A stretch of 64,000 bases of DNA from Hemileia vastatrix (GCA_030280995.1 JASXTE010000014.1:992001-1056000); one strand, 5' to 3'. Positions 34,522 through 47,225 are shown, counted from the first letter of the stretch. Numbers and translations are program-made. Notes: a model not told the origin generated them from the letters alone.

Positions 34522-36924
34522 TTACTCTAAAAAAGACAGACTCTCAATAGAGCCTGAGCTGCACTCCAAAAAACCAGAGGCAGCACCCACTTCCTTCCTT
34601 CTCCTGCAGCAGTCCATGCACTGGCACATTGAAGATAAACCAGGCCTAGTCTCCCAACCATCCTCTCCAGGGGATGAAAACCTCATGTGAAGCCTCCTTT
34701 CGTCTTCACTGGTCAACTCCAAACTGATTCCCAAATCAAATTGATAACCAATTCTTGCCTGAAAATCCATCAAGAATGGCCCATCCAAAACTGCTTTTAC
34801 ATTACCTTTAGAAATGTAAAAATGAACCTTCCCTGAGGCTCCTCCAACATCTAACTTCACAAACTCTGAAGTTCCAACCAATTCAGTGACATGGCCACCG
34901 ATCCCTCTCAAATTCCCACCAATACCAGTTTTGATGGGGAGGCCCATATGAGCTGCCTCAAACAAAGAAATCAGGTTTATCTGAGAACCTGAATCCACCA
35001 ATGCCCTTGCCTCCCTGCCATTCAGAGTGACATTGACATATCCCAGAGGAGCAGAAAAATGAGTTTCCAACCCCTCACAAAACTTTTCAGCAGAATCACA
35101 AATGTATTCTACCTCACCAGAAGAAACCCTTCTCTTGGTCAACAACTTCTTCTGCCTATCAGCCAACCCTGGACTGATAGCATACAATTCCCCATAAGAT
35201 AGGGAAACCTGACCCTGGTTCATCCTTTCCAGGACAGAGTCCATAACATTAACTTGACCAGACACTACTGGCCTCTCAAAGTGAGCTCTTTGCTTCACCA
35301 CCTTGGTCCTAGAAGATTCTTGAGGACCAGCACCACCAACAGATTTACCATTAACAGGAACCAAACCAGATCCCTCACCAGAACCTCTGACTCCAACAGG
35401 CTTTGGCAATGAAGCCAAAGGGAAATCCTCCTCGGAGTCAGAATCCACCTCCATTGGCATTGGCTCACCATTCAGGTCCAATGCACCAAAACTAGGGGGG
35501 CCCATGTCAGCCATACCTTTCTGCATCTTGTACAGCTCCTCTTTGCTGTACCTTTTCCTAGCTGCACTCAGCTTAGGATCACCCTTTGAAGCATTTGGCT
35601 TTGGTTGGGCCTGAGAACTGCTCTTAGGCCTACCCACCTTCCCTGCTTCCACATCATAAACACCAGCCAAGCATTCACCACTTGACTGTCCACCACAAGA
35701 ATACAACTCCAAACCACCAAAGGAAGTAGAAAAAGAGACCTTATTGACCTCCTTCCCCTTTCCCTTGATGTCCTCATCTACTTTAACAGAAGACTTCCCC
35801 TGATCAGGAATCTCCTCAAACCTTGGCCTCATTTGATTGAGACCACCCCTTCTCCTGACCAAATCAACAGGAGCCTGCCCCTCACTGGGCTTCACAAAAG
35901 AACCGTCAGGGAACTTAAAAACCCTGCCATCAAACTCCACTTTTCCTTCAGACACATCTCTGTTCAGTGCCCAGCAATCATTGTACCTGTGCCCCCTCCT
36001 ACTGCAATAAGAGCAAACACAAGGATCACTCCTACCAGCCCTCCTTTCAAAATCTCTTGGTTGAGAAGGTGCCTTATTAACCTTCTTGGCCTCCTGGACA
36101 AAAATGTGCAGCTGTTTTGTCAGATCAGCCAGCTGCTCCACCATTGGGTCCCTCTCCTGTTTGGGAACCTGCACGAAATTCTTCTCCTCCTTCTTCTCCC
36201 TAACTTCCTCTTCAGCCAAAGCCTCACTGACTTTGCTGACATACTTTGCACACCCCTCCTGATAGGTGTCCACAGCCAATAACTTCAAATGGGCCTCAAC
36301 AGCCTCCTTCACCTTATCCAAGGCAGGCAACTTCTGATCCCCATTAGAAAGAGTCTTCATAAATTCCTTTCTTGAAAACTCCTTCAACACATCCATCCTG
36401 ACATCTCTAGCCAGGGAAGACCAAAAAACATCTTTGGCAGCATTTTCATGTGCCAGCTCCTCCACTTCCACCAAGTATTCCACCACAGGATCAAACTGTA
36501 GCAGAAACTTCCTGTAACTATGTAAGTTACCAACACCACCATAAGATTGCCATTCACTGACAACCTTTTTCAGATCCACCATAGTGAACCTGACACCCCA
36601 TCTATCTATCATCTCCCTACACAACAATTTCCAATCCCTCTTCTTGTAGCCAGACATGGCCACAATCTCCTTCTCCACTGACCTATCACCAATAAAGAAG
36701 ATAATCTGCTTCACCATGTCCAGGTAGGAAGCACCATCCACTCCAGCAGCAGTTTCATACTTCTCTAGAAACCACTTGACATCCTCCCCATTAAACTTGG
36801 TACCATCCCAAGTTTTAATTCTCACACACTCCCTAACCATCACAGAAGGAGGACCATCCCCCCCACTGACAGTCACCACAGGAATAGCAGAACCAGAAGC
36901 CCTTCCTCCTGACCAAAACACCAA
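34522..36924 (-). CDS. gag-pro: Gag-protease polyprotein of the 13-kb Ty3 element
   Basis: An 800-codon open frame, one of the few intact frames in the window. The first in-frame ATG is at 36840 (MVRECVRIKTWDGTKF); the frame is open upstream to about 36950 without an ATG, so the start is uncertain. N-terminal half is an alpha-helical Gag of the Ty3 retrotransposon type (KWFLEKYETAAG..ARDVRMDVLKEF). A CCHC zinc knuckle CSYCSRRGHRYNDC sits near residue 310. A charged linker follows, then a retropepsin-like protease with the catalytic motif ALVDSGSQINLIS near residue 675 and a second conserved stretch GNVKAVLDGPFLMDFQ. It makes the particle shell and processes Gag-Pol. The last 50 codons look unlike protease and may be read-through into the linker before pol. 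Confidence 0.88.
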   Translation of the reverse strand: MVFWSGGRASGSAIPVVTVSGGDGPPSVMVRECVRIKTWDGTKFNGEDVKWFLEKYETAAGVDGASYLDMVKQIIFFIGDRSVEKEIVAMSGYKKRDWKLLCREMIDRWGVRFTMVDLKKVVSEWQSYGGVGNLHSYRKFLLQFDPVVEYLVEVEELAHENAAKDVFWSSLARDVRMDVLKEFSRKEFMKTLSNGDQKLPALDKVKEAVEAHLKLLAVDTYQEGCAKYVSKVSEALAEEEVREKKEEKNFVQVPKQERDPMVEQLADLTKQLHIFVQEAKKVNKAPSQPRDFERRAGRSDPCVCSYCSRRGHRYNDCWALNRDVSEGKVEFDGRVFKFPDGSFVKPSEGQAPVDLVRRRGGLNQMRPRFEEIPDQGKSSVKVDEDIKGKGKEVNKVSFSTSFGGLELYSCGGQSSGECLAGVYDVEAGKVGRPKSSSQAQPKPNASKGDPKLSAARKRYSKEELYKMQKGMADMGPPSFGALDLNGEPMPMEVDSDSEEDFPLASLPKPVGVRGSGEGSGLVPVNGKSVGGAGPQESSRTKVVKQRAHFERPVVSGQVNVMDSVLERMNQGQVSLSYGELYAISPGLADRQKKLLTKRRVSSGEVEYICDSAEKFCEGLETHFSAPLGYVNVTLNGREARALVDSGSQINLISLFEAAHMGLPIKTGIGGNLRGIGGHVTELVGTSEFVKLDVGGASGKVHFYISKGNVKAVLDGPFLMDFQARIGYQFDLGISLELTSEDERRLHMRFSSPGEDGWETRPGLSSMCQCMDCCRRRKEVGAASGFLECSSGSIESLSFLE

Positions 36925-36973
36925 AAAGAGCCAACCAAAGAAAACAGAGATTACAAAGAACTAGCAAGTTCTA

Positions 36974-36991
36974 CCCCCACGTTGGGCGCCA
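36974..36991 (-). other. Primer-binding site
   Basis: Reading the minus strand, TGGCGCCCAACGTGGGGG lies 4 nt inside the LTR edge. TGGCGCC is the common opening of tRNA-primed retroelement PBSs. The tRNA was not identified. Confidence 0.75.
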
Positions 36992-36995
36992 GAAA

Positions 36996-38089
36996 TGTAG
37001 ACAATCCTATAGTACTAGCTATAGGCCTTGACCAAGGGAGTTGGAGAAAAACCAGAGAGAAAATCCCCTGTCCCTTTAGAAAAATAGAGTGAGATTTACT
37101 TGCTAAAGTAAGTTGGTTCCTGTTTTGCTAAAGACCCCTTTTAAACACACTTGACTGCTTGATGAGCCAAGAAAGTAGTCACCAGATAGACTACCAGACC
37201 AAAGAACTGAAATGTAGAACAAAGTCCACACCAGAGACAGCAAAGATACTTGATGTAGGCTGCAAATCCACACCAGAGACAGCAATAATACTTGCTATAG
37301 CTTGCAAGACTATAACAGAGAAAACAGTTGCTAAAGTTAAGTTAAATGAAGAACTCACTTGCAACAAACACAGCCAATTGTGGCCAGAAAACAGTGAAAA
37401 CTGAGTGAGGAACAATGAGATCACCTCCGGATGGTTGTATGATGGTTAAGGTTGCCCCAAACTGTCTTATTCACTATGTACACACAGACCACTAACTAAG
37501 AGCCCATGTGCACCCACCAATCTGGCGCCTGTACCTGCCAAATTGCATAAAAAACCCTCCTGGAGCGCTCCCCAACCTCCTAAAACAGAGGCGGGCGGGC
37601 CGCCCGACGTCGGAGATGCCGCCTGAAGCGGCCCGGCCTCCCTGAAGCCATAAAACCAATAAAAACCACTAATCTACTTAGAAAAATTAGCTACAACTAC
37701 TAAAACCTTTAAAACACGGAATTTCACTATAACAACATTGAGACATGAAATATAGAGAAAAATTAGCTCTATCTAATGGTACTAAGCATTTAACCCTAAG
37801 ACTTAAGGTTAGCCCGTAAAACACAAAAAACAAAATTAAACAGCAATCTTTTATAAATGAAAAATGAGGAATTGACCCCTTAAAACTCAGAATATGAAAA
37901 ATGTCTACAAGACATAAAATATAGAAAAAAACCAGGGCTATCCAATGATAGTACCCACATACCCGCAGACTAAATATCCACAGAATAAAACCAGAAAAAT
38001 ACCAAATTCCTTAACAGATGTCAATTAAGACATGCACAAACAGCGCCAAATCACACAACAAAGGCCCCTGTCAATGTTGGAAGACCACA
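36996..38089 (-). repeat. 5' LTR (sense orientation) of the 13-kb Ty3 element
   Basis: 1094 bp; differs from the other LTR at only a handful of sites seen by eye (for example near 37552, 37925, 37971 and 38071). The element transcript should start in this copy, reading leftward; no convincing TATA box was pinned down. Confidence 0.95.
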
Positions 38090-38517
38090 ACGGTTGGATT
38101 GTAGTGTGGAATTGGTGTCAAATCAATTTGAGCATTTAGAAATACTTCTTTAGCCTGAATAATAAAATCAGTCAAACAAAAAAGGAGGCCACAAATTCTA
38201 TACTGCCTGTTCAATAGTAGAACCAAGTAAGAGCAAAAATAATAAGGTATTTGGGGATTTAAAGCCCTTTCCTCAGTTAAAATTTGAGATCCAGATCCAA
38301 TTTATCCAAGTAGTTGTCCAATTTGGCTGCTCTGTTCGTTAGAAAGATCACCAATAGGTTTTGCTTCTCCTTCTTTGAATAATCCAAAAACATGAACTAA
38401 AGATCTTCCTCGTTGCATAATAACTGGAGTGGATACTTCATCAAATACAGATCTTTCTTTTGGAAAAATAGGTTTAAAATTTAAAGAGAATTGTCCAATG
38501 CATCTTAAATTTGACAT
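38090..38517 (-). pseudogene. SNF2-family helicase, N-terminal part (split gene)
   Basis: Start ATG at 38517 (MSNLRCIGQFSLNFKP). The frame is continuous to the LTR edge except for one TAA near 38300 in a QLLG*IGSGS context, which could be CAA changed to TAA. It contains HVFGLFKEGEAKPIG and, just before the insertion, DLTPIPHYNPTV. Deleting the retrotransposon and one copy of the ACGG duplication makes the frame run straight into the FFNIPHSC segment at 25000, which identifies this as the missing 5' end of the gene at 23139-25012. The N-terminal domain type is not certain; a HIRAN-like or rust-specific region is possible. Confidence 0.75.
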
Positions 38518-39141
38518 TTTAATTAAATGAATTTCATGGTGATGGTGGTATTTTAAAGAAAGAGAGGGTGAGAGCAAAGTTTTGAAAGAGAATAAAGTAG
38601 AGAATATATATAATATTGGATGAATATTCAAAATTGAATTTTTCATGTATGTTAATAATTAATGTTGACTCACATTTTAATAATAACTAAATACAGATAA
38701 ATAATTAAAAAAAGTGCATTATTTTAGAGCCTAAGTTTTGTGCCAATATATTAAAATTAGTTTCTTTAATAGTGTAAATTTTTTAAAAAATACATTACTA
38801 TTTTTTCCCCTTATAAAAAATATATATATTTTTTCTCCTACATTAAATTTTTTGAACATTGTCTTATACTTTTTTATTCCAAGGAACAATGAGAAATTTC
38901 TATTGATAAGGGCTCAATATCAACTTTTGTCTAGAAAATTTAAAATTATGTGCAAATATTTTTACAGAGTTATATTTTTATTAATAAAGTTTCTAAAAAG
39001 GACTTAAATAGTATTCTTTTTTATATATTTGCGGAAATAAAATTGATAATTGAAATAATATTCCAGACCTAGTATACTATGTGTCATTTAAGATATTTCT
39101 ACTTATATCAAACCTGACCTCCCAACATTAAATGGATCTAT
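38518..39141. other. Upstream of the SNF2 gene, non-coding
   Basis: AT-rich sequence; presumably holds the promoter of the split helicase gene. No other gene seen. Confidence 0.45.
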
Positions 39142-39417
39142 ATATAAAATTGAATATTATGGTATGTTAAGTGTTGTGGCTCAACCATTGCTCAAATTTT
39201 TTCCAACTGATGCTCAACTTAAATCCAAAGCTCTGCTCAAGAAGGGATAAATCGAGTCTCAATTTAAGGCCAACTTTTTTTTCAAAATTTTTTCATATAA
39301 TTTAAAAACGGTTTCCTAATTCTTTCAAAACATTTCCCCAACGATTTCCCAACCTCTTCCTGAAAGTTTCAAAAAGAGGGAACTGCTAGCAGTTCACCCC
39401 CTGATTTCCCGTGGTGA
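39142..39417. repeat. Unclassified 270-bp repeat, copy 1
   Basis: Shares TTGAATATTA.GGTATG, AAGCTCTGCTCAAG.AGGGAT, a run of TTTCCYAA words, GAGGGAACTGCTAGCAGTTCACCCC (an inverted repeat around CTAG) and the end GATTTCCCGTGGTGA with 47250-47525. Here it runs straight into the satellite array. Both copies stop at the same base after CCCGTGGTGA, so this is a true element end. Confidence 0.7.
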
Positions 39418-42400
39418 TTTATTTAATAATATTATAAATGGCATAACAGAACCTGGTATGCATTTGGCACATGAGTTTTTTCTATACTTATAAAATTAAT
39501 AATATAATGGAGACCAAAAATTAATCAAATGATATTAATGAGTGAGGAACAAATATAAAATACCAGTAGACATGTTTGTAAGAAATACTAGATGAACTGA
39601 AGAAAAATTCTACCCTAGCTACTCTCCATTATAAAAGTGTCCAGCACAAGTTCTGCTGAACTTGTGCTGGACACTTATGGTCAGGTGCAGTCAGATGGGA
39701 GCAATTCTCTCTATGGAAATGAAGATAAATTTTTGATATAAAATTACACTAGAAGTAGTTTGATATGGCAAAATTTTCATGCTGAAGTTTTGGTAAAGCT
39801 CAAGTAGATTTTTTTTTATTTTTACAAAAAAGAAAATTTAGTGCAAGTTTAGCCCTGATTGTTCTAATTTAATTCAACATCTCTTTTTTCTGTTTATGGC
39901 AGGAATTTAACTTGGATTTTAATTTTCATCTTTGATTTCTTTTATTTTACTTTATTCCTCTCATATTGCTTTTGGATAGAAGTTTATTTTTTGTAAAATA
40001 AATCATTTTCATATTTTTTTACCTTTATTTAATAATATTATAAAAGGTGTAACATCACCCAGTATTCATTTGGCACACAATTTTTTGCTATACTGATAAT
40101 ATTAATAATATAATGGTGACAAAAAATTAATCAATTGATAAATATGAGTGAGGCACAAAGATTTAATAACAGTTGAAATGTTTATAAGAAATCTCAGATG
40201 ATTAAAAATGACTTGCACCCTGGCTACTCTTCATGATAAAAGTGTCCAGCACAAGTTTGGCCAAACTTGTGCTGGACACTTTTGGTTGCATGCCGTCAGA
40301 CGCAATCAATTCTTTTTATTGAAATGAGACTGAATTATCACTCCATCATTGCACTAAAAGTACTTTTATATAGACAAATTGTCCCCTGGAAGTTTGTCCA
40401 AACCTAAGGTAGACAATTTTTTCCTTTGGTAAAAAGTAAATTTGATTGATGTTAATCTATGATGGTGCCCATTTTTTCTGAAGCCTCTACTGGCTCATGA
40501 TAGCAGAAATTATACTTAATATCTTTATTTCATGTTTGATCTCTTTAATTTTAATCTTACACTTTTATTTATCCTTTAGCTTTTAAATATCAATTTTATT
40601 TTGGTAAAACTGGTAACTTTCACATTTTTTTATATTTATTATATTATATTATTAAAGTTGTAAAATAATCCAGTGTACATTCATTAGACATTTTTTTGCT
40701 ATACTAAAAACATTAATAATATAATTGTGACTAAAAAATTATCAAATAATAAATAAGTATGACACAGAAAGATCAAATACCCATAGACATTTTTAAAATG
40801 AATATAAGATTAACTGAAGAAGACTTGCACCCTAGCTACTCTCCATCATAAATGTGTCCAGCACAATTTCAGCTGAGCTTGTGCTGGACACTTTTGGTTG
40901 CATGCAGTCAGATGGGATAAATTTACTCAATGGAAGTTAAAATGAATTTTTGCTCAATCATTGCACAAGAAGTAGCTTTATACTGCTATACTATCCTCCT
41001 GATATTTTGGAAAACATCAGGTGGAAACTTTTATTAATTTTAAAAAAAAGAAAACATATTCCAAATCTAGAACTGGTGGTGCAAATTTGGTCTGAAAACT
41101 CAAATTATCTTTGATGGCAGAAATTTTATTTGAATGTTTAATTTCATATTTAATCACTTTTATTTTACTTTTTTATTCCTGTTTTTGCTTTCAAATATCA
41201 ATTTATTTATTGTAAAACCAATAATTTTCATATTTTTTTTACTTTTATTTAATAAGATTATGAAAGATGTAGCATCTCCCAGTATGCATTTGGCTTACAA
41301 ATTTTTTCAATACTAATAACATTAATATTATAATGGTGAAAAACAATGAATCAAATGATAAATATGAATGACACAGAAAGATCATATACAAGTGGATTTG
41401 TTTATAAGGAATACCTGATGAACTGAAGAAGACCTGCACCCTAGATACTCACCATCATAAAAGTGTCCAGCATAAGTTTGGCCAAACTTGTGCTGGACAC
41501 TTTTGGTTGCATGCAGTCAGATGGGATAAATTTACTCTATGGAAATGAAAACGACATTTTGCTCAATCATTGCACAATAAGTAGTTTGATATTGCCAAAA
41601 TGTCCTCCTGATGATTTTTCAAAACTCATCAGGACACTTTCTTTGGTTTAAAAAAAAAGAAAATATAGTGCAAGTTTAGCCCTGGTGGTGCACATTTGAT
41701 CTAACACCTCTACTTGTTATTGATAGTGGGAATTTTTCTTAGATTTTTTTTTCTTATTTTATCCCTTTTATTTTACTTTTTTATTGCTCATATTGCTTTG
41801 GATATCAATTTTTAATTTTTAAAATAAATAATTTTCATACTCTTATAACTTTATTTAATAATATATGATTAAAGGTGGAACACCACCTGGTATGCATTTT
41901 TCACACAAGTTATTACTATAGTAATAACGTTAACAATATAATGATGACAAAAAATTAATCAAATGGTAAATTTAAATGACACTGAAAGATCGAATTCCAG
42001 TGGAAATGTTTATAAGAAATCCCTTTTGAGTTTTAGAAGATTTGCTGTATGCCTACTCTCAATTATAAAAGTGTCCAGCACAAGTTCGGCCGAACTTGTG
42101 CTGGACACTTTTGGTTGCATGAAGTCATATGAGATAAATTCTCTCTATTGCAATAAAAATGATATTTCACTCAATTATTGAAGTAAAGAATTTTTAATAT
42201 TGTAAAATTGTCCCCTGGAAGTCTGTCCAAACCTCAGTTAAAAATTTGTTAGCTATACATAAAAGTAAGTTTAGACCAAGTCTTGATCTAGGGGTCCCCA
42301 ACTGTCCCAACACCACTTCTGGCTCTTGATAGTAAAAATTTTACTTGTATTTTTTATTTTGTATTTGATCCCATTTATTTTCATTTTACTTTTCTATTAC

Positions 42401-45400
42401 TCTTTTTAATTTTAAATATCAATTTATTTTTTTAAAAACTAAACATATTCATATTTTTTTATTTTTATATAATAATATTATTAAAGTTGTAACATCACCA
42501 ATTTTGCATTTGGCATGCAGGTTTTCGCTATACTAGAAACATTAATAATATATATGGTGACAAAAAATTAATTATAAGATAAATATGAATGATAAAAAAA
42601 GTTAAAAACCCAATAGAAATGTGAAAAACAAAAAACTGATGTACTGAGAAACACTTCCACCCTAGCTACTCTCCATCATAAAAGTGTCCAGCACAAGTTC
42701 GGCCAAACTTGTGCTGGACACTTTTGTTCAGGTGCAGTCAGATGGGATCAATTCTCTCTGTGGAAATCAAATTAAAAAAAATGCTAAATAATTACATTAG
42801 AAGTAGTTTGGTATGGCTGAATTATCCACCTTGAGTTTTTCCAAACCTCAGGTGAAAAATTGTTTATCTTTAAAAAAAATTAAATTTTATCAAATTTAGC
42901 CCTGATGGCACCCATTTGTTTCAACACCTCTACTGGCTCTTGAAGGCAGGAATTTTTCTTGAATTTTTCTTTTTCATATTTGATCTCTTTTACTTTACTT
43001 TTTTATCACTCATGTTACATTTGGATATGAATTTATAATTTTGGAAAAGAAATCATTTTCATATTTTTTTAACATTTTTTAATAATATTATAAAAGGTGT
43101 AATATAACATGGTATGCATTTGGTGTACAAGTTTTTTCTATACTAATAAAATTAATAAAATTCTAATGACAAAAAATTAATCAGATAATAAAATATGAAT
43201 AACACAGAAAGATCAAATACCATTTGACATGTTTTAAAAAAATAACAGTTGCACTGAAGAAGACCTGCGCCCTAGCTACTCTCCATCATAAAAGTTTCCA
43301 GCACAAGTTTGGCCGAACTTGTGCTGGACAGTTTTGGTCAGGTGCAGTCAGATGGGATCAATTCTCTCTATGGAAATGAAAAAAAATGATTTGATAAGAA
43401 ACTTCACTAGATGTAGTTTGATATAGCTTAATTATCCACCTAGAGTTCATCCAAACCACAGGTACACAATTTTTTATCTTTAAAAAACAATCAATTAAGT
43501 ACAATTTATCCCTGACGGCTTTCATTTGCTTCAACATCTCTACTGGCCTTTGATATTAGCAATAATACTTGGAGTTCGTTTTTCATATTTGATTGCTTTA
43601 AATTAATTTTTTATTCCTCATATTGCTCTTGGATATCAATTAATAAATTTTAAAATAAATTATTTTAATATTTTTATACATTTTTTTAATAATATTATAA
43701 AAGGTGTAACATCACTCAGTATGCATTTGGCACACAATTTTTTTCTATACTTATATAATTAATAATATAATTAAGACAAAAAATTAATCAAACAATATGT
43801 ATGAGTGAGGCACAAAGATAAAATACCAGTAGACATGTTTTTAAGAAATACCAGATGAACTGAAGAAAAATTCTACCCCAGCCGCTCTCCATAATAGAAG
43901 TGTCCAGCACAAGTTTGGCTGAACTTGTGCTGGACACTTTTGGTCATGTGCGGTCAGATGGGATCAATTCTCTGTATGGCAACAAAAAATTTTTTTAATC
44001 AAATTTCACTAGAAGTAGTTTGGTTTAGCTGAATCATCCACCTGCTGTTCTGCCCAATATCAGGTGTATAATTTTTTATCTTTAAAGAAAAGGTCACTTA
44101 TTACAATTAAGCCCTGATGGCTCCCATTTGCTTTAACACCTCTACTGGCTCTTGATAGCAGGAATTTTACCAGTATTTTTTTCATATTTTAACTCTTTGA
44201 CTTTTATTTTACTCTTTTCTTCCTCTTTTTACTTTTAAATTTCAATTTAATTTTTTTAAAACTAATCCTTTCCATATTTATTTAAGTCTATTTTAAAAAA
44301 TTATTGAAGGTATAACTTCACATGGTATGCATTTGGCACACAAGTTTTTGCTATACTAATAACATTAATAATATAATGGTGATAAAATATTAATCGGATG
44401 ATAAATATGAAAGATACAGACTGATCAAATACCAGTAGACATTTTTATGAGAAATACAAGATGAACGAACTGAAGAAAATTTCCACCCAAGCTACTCTCC
44501 ATCATAAAAGTGTCCAGCACAAGTTCCGCCGAACTTGTGCTGGACACTTTTAGTCAAGTGCAGTCAGATGGGATCAATTCTCTATATGGCAACAAAAAAC
44601 ATTTTTTTATTAAACTTCACTACAAGCAGTTTTGTTTAGCTGAATCATTCACCTGTTGTTCTTCCCAACCTCAGGTGTATAATTTTTTATCTTTAAAAAA
44701 AAGGTCACTTATTACAATTTAGCCCTGATGGCTCCCATTTTTTTCAACACTTCTACTGGCTCTTGAGAGCAAGAATTTTACTAGTATTTTGTTTTTCATA
44801 ATTTATCTCTTTGAGATTAATTTTACCTTTTTATCCCTCATATTGCTTTTGTATATCAATTTATTTTTTGTAAAACAAATCATTTTCATATTTTTTTACC
44901 TTTATTTAATAAAATTATAAAAGGTGTAACATCACCCAGTATGCATTGGGCACAAGAGTTTTTGCTATACTTATAATATTAATAATATAATGGTGACAAT
45001 AAATCAATCAAATGATATATATGAGTGAGGCACAAAGATCAAGTACCAATGGACATGTTTATAAGAAATACCAGATTAACTGAAGAAAAATTCTACCCTA
45101 GCTACTATCCGTCATAAATGTGTCCAGCACAAGTTCGGCCGAACTTGTGCTGGACACTTTTTGTCACATGCAGTCTGGTGTGATCAATTCTCTCTCAATC
45201 ATTGAACTAGAAGTTGTTTGATATGGCTAAATGGTTATGCTGAAGTTTTTTTAAACCTCAGATTGGCACTTTTTTGTTTTTCAAAAAAGCAATTATAGTC
45301 CAAGTTTAGCCTCACTGGTGGACATTTGCCCCAACATGTCTACTTGCTCTTTATGGCAGTAATTTTATTTTAATTTTTTATTTCATATTTGATTCCTTTA

Positions 45401-46235
45401 ATTTTACTTTTTATCCCTCATATTGCTTTTGTATATCAATTTATTTTTTGTAAAACAAATCATTTTCATATTTTTTTACCTTTATTTAATAATATTATAA
45501 AAGGTGTAACATCACCCGGTATGCATTTGGCACACGAGTTTTTGCTATACTTATAATATTAAAACATAATGGTGACAAAAAGTCCATCAAATGATAAATA
45601 TGAGTGAGGCACAAAGATCAAATACCAGTGGACATGTTTATAAGAAATACCAGATGAACTGAAGAAAAATTCCACCCTAGCTAACCTCCATCATAAAAGT
45701 GTCCAGCACAAGTTCGGCCGAACTTGTGCTGGACGCTTTTGTTCACATGCAGTCTGATGTGATCAATTCTCTCTACTGCAATGAAAATGAATTTTTCTTC
45801 AATAATTGCACTAGAAGCTGTTTGATATGGCAAAATTGACATCCTGAAGTTTTGGTAAAGCTCCAGTGGATTTTTTTTTATTTTTACAAAAAAGAAATTA
45901 TAGTCCAAGTTTAGTGCCATTGGTGGGCATTCACCCCATCATGTCTACTTGCTCTTGATGGGAGGAATTTCACTTTAATTTTTTATTTCATATTTGATCC
46001 CTTTAATTTTACCTTTTTATCCTTCATATTGCTTTTGGATATCAATTTATTTTTTGTAAAACAAATCATTTTCATATTTTTTACCTTTATTTAATAATAT
46101 TATAAAAGGTGTAACATCACCCGGTATGCATTTGGCACACGAGTTTTTGCTATACTTATAATATTAATAACATAATGGTGACAAAAATCAATCAAATGAT
46201 AAATATGAGTGAGGCACAAAGGTCAAATACCAATT
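39418..46235. repeat. Satellite array, about 606-bp monomer with 38-bp palindrome
   Basis: About eleven tandem monomers, each holding one copy of the same palindrome as the 12-14.6 kb array. Palindrome starts: 39637, 40242, 40854, 41463, 42071, 42684, 43294, 43900, 44510, 45120, 45699 (spacing 605-613, last one 579). Monomer landmarks: TTTAATAATATTATAAAAGG, then TATGCATTTGGCACAC, GCTATACT, the palindrome, then AGTCAGATGGGATCAATTCTC. Monomers near 44.8-46.2 kb are closest to each other, as expected from recent local amplification. All are in one orientation. Short open frames crossing the palindromes are artefacts. Confidence 0.95.
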
Positions 46236-46900
46236 AATCAATAGTTCTTTTTAATATTATAAATTTTTTGATTAAATAAAATGGTAATAATGAATTATAT
46301 TTTTCATCCACAATTCCACTCTAATGATTCCCACTGCACAAAAAGGGCTCACTTGGTCCTTTCTTTACTGCTTGTGCATATATTTTATTGCCCACAGTAC
46401 TACAATTTTTTGTAGTGATTATCCCACATCTGATTCAGGAATATTTTTAAACAATATAAGTTTTTTTTACAAAAGACCTTATCATATCCAATATTCCACA
46501 AAAAATACAACCTGTTTTTGTATTAAAGCCCGTTAATTATTAAGAAATTGTTAAAATAATTAGATTAGACCCTGGCACAGCTAGATCCATACCAACCGAC
46601 CTAAAGTCTTTTCAATATTGAAAACAATTAAATAAAATTATGATATCATACTAAATTATGGGCACCAACCATAATTCAGCACTTCTCATTTGCTCTGCTA
46701 CAAAATGAGTGCATGTAGCATTTTTCTAACATCGGACTGTTTTTCTTCCTTCCCTCACACCTTTAGTCCAGAATGAAAATTTAGTATGAGTTTTGGTCAA
46801 AATGGTTTGCCAGTGTTATCTGTATGCAATATGAATTCATATTGCATATTTCTATTTATGCATAAAATATACTCGTTAAGCATCATTTTTTTTGCATTTT
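46236..46900. other. Non-coding stretch
   Basis: Sequence right of the satellite; no gene, no repeat recognised. Confidence 0.45.
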
Positions 46901-47225
46901 TCAATCATTATGCATATTTATGCATATTCATATACACATTTATGCATATTCATATGCATATTCATTATACATATTTATATGCATATTAATATATTTTATT
47001 CATATATGTATATGCACCTTTTTTTGCATATTCAATATGCATATTTTTAATGCATATTCAATATGCATATTTTTATGCATATTTTTTATGTATAATCACT
47101 ATGCATATTTTTTATGCATATTTATTCTTCATAGTCATTATGCATACACTTTGGATAGGCAATTCACATCAATTTTTAGCATGCAATAAGTATCCACCAT
47201 GCAAATTCAAATGCATATGCATCTA
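46901..47225. repeat. ATGCAT-rich imperfect tandem tract
   Basis: Roughly 25 copies of TATGCATATT-like words in an AT-only background. ATGCAT is itself a palindrome, so the tract can fold on itself. The Tyr/His/Ile-rich open frames here are translations of this repeat. Confidence 0.8.

Larger units (their letters stand above)
25013..38089 (-). mobile_element. Full-length Ty3-type LTR retrotransposon, 13.1 kb
   Basis: Both LTRs (TG..CA, 1094 bp), a primer-binding site and a polypurine tract are present, flanked by a 4-bp target duplication ACGG (25009-25012 and 38090-38093), or 5 bp with one mismatch. Sense strand is minus: gag-protease, RT-RNase H, integrase, then a long 3' region with two antisense gene units. 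By eye I count about five differences between the LTRs, so the insertion is young. GC content is clearly higher than in the flanks. Pol nevertheless carries at least four stop codons and a frameshift, so this copy probably moved with proteins made by another copy or decayed after landing. The protein layout matches a Ty3 lineage widespread in basidiomycetes. Confidence 0.92.

Noticed and set aside
39142..39417. Helitron terminus (hairpin plus CTAG)
   Set aside because: CTAG is inside the hairpin, not at the end, and the other end does not fit a Helitron.
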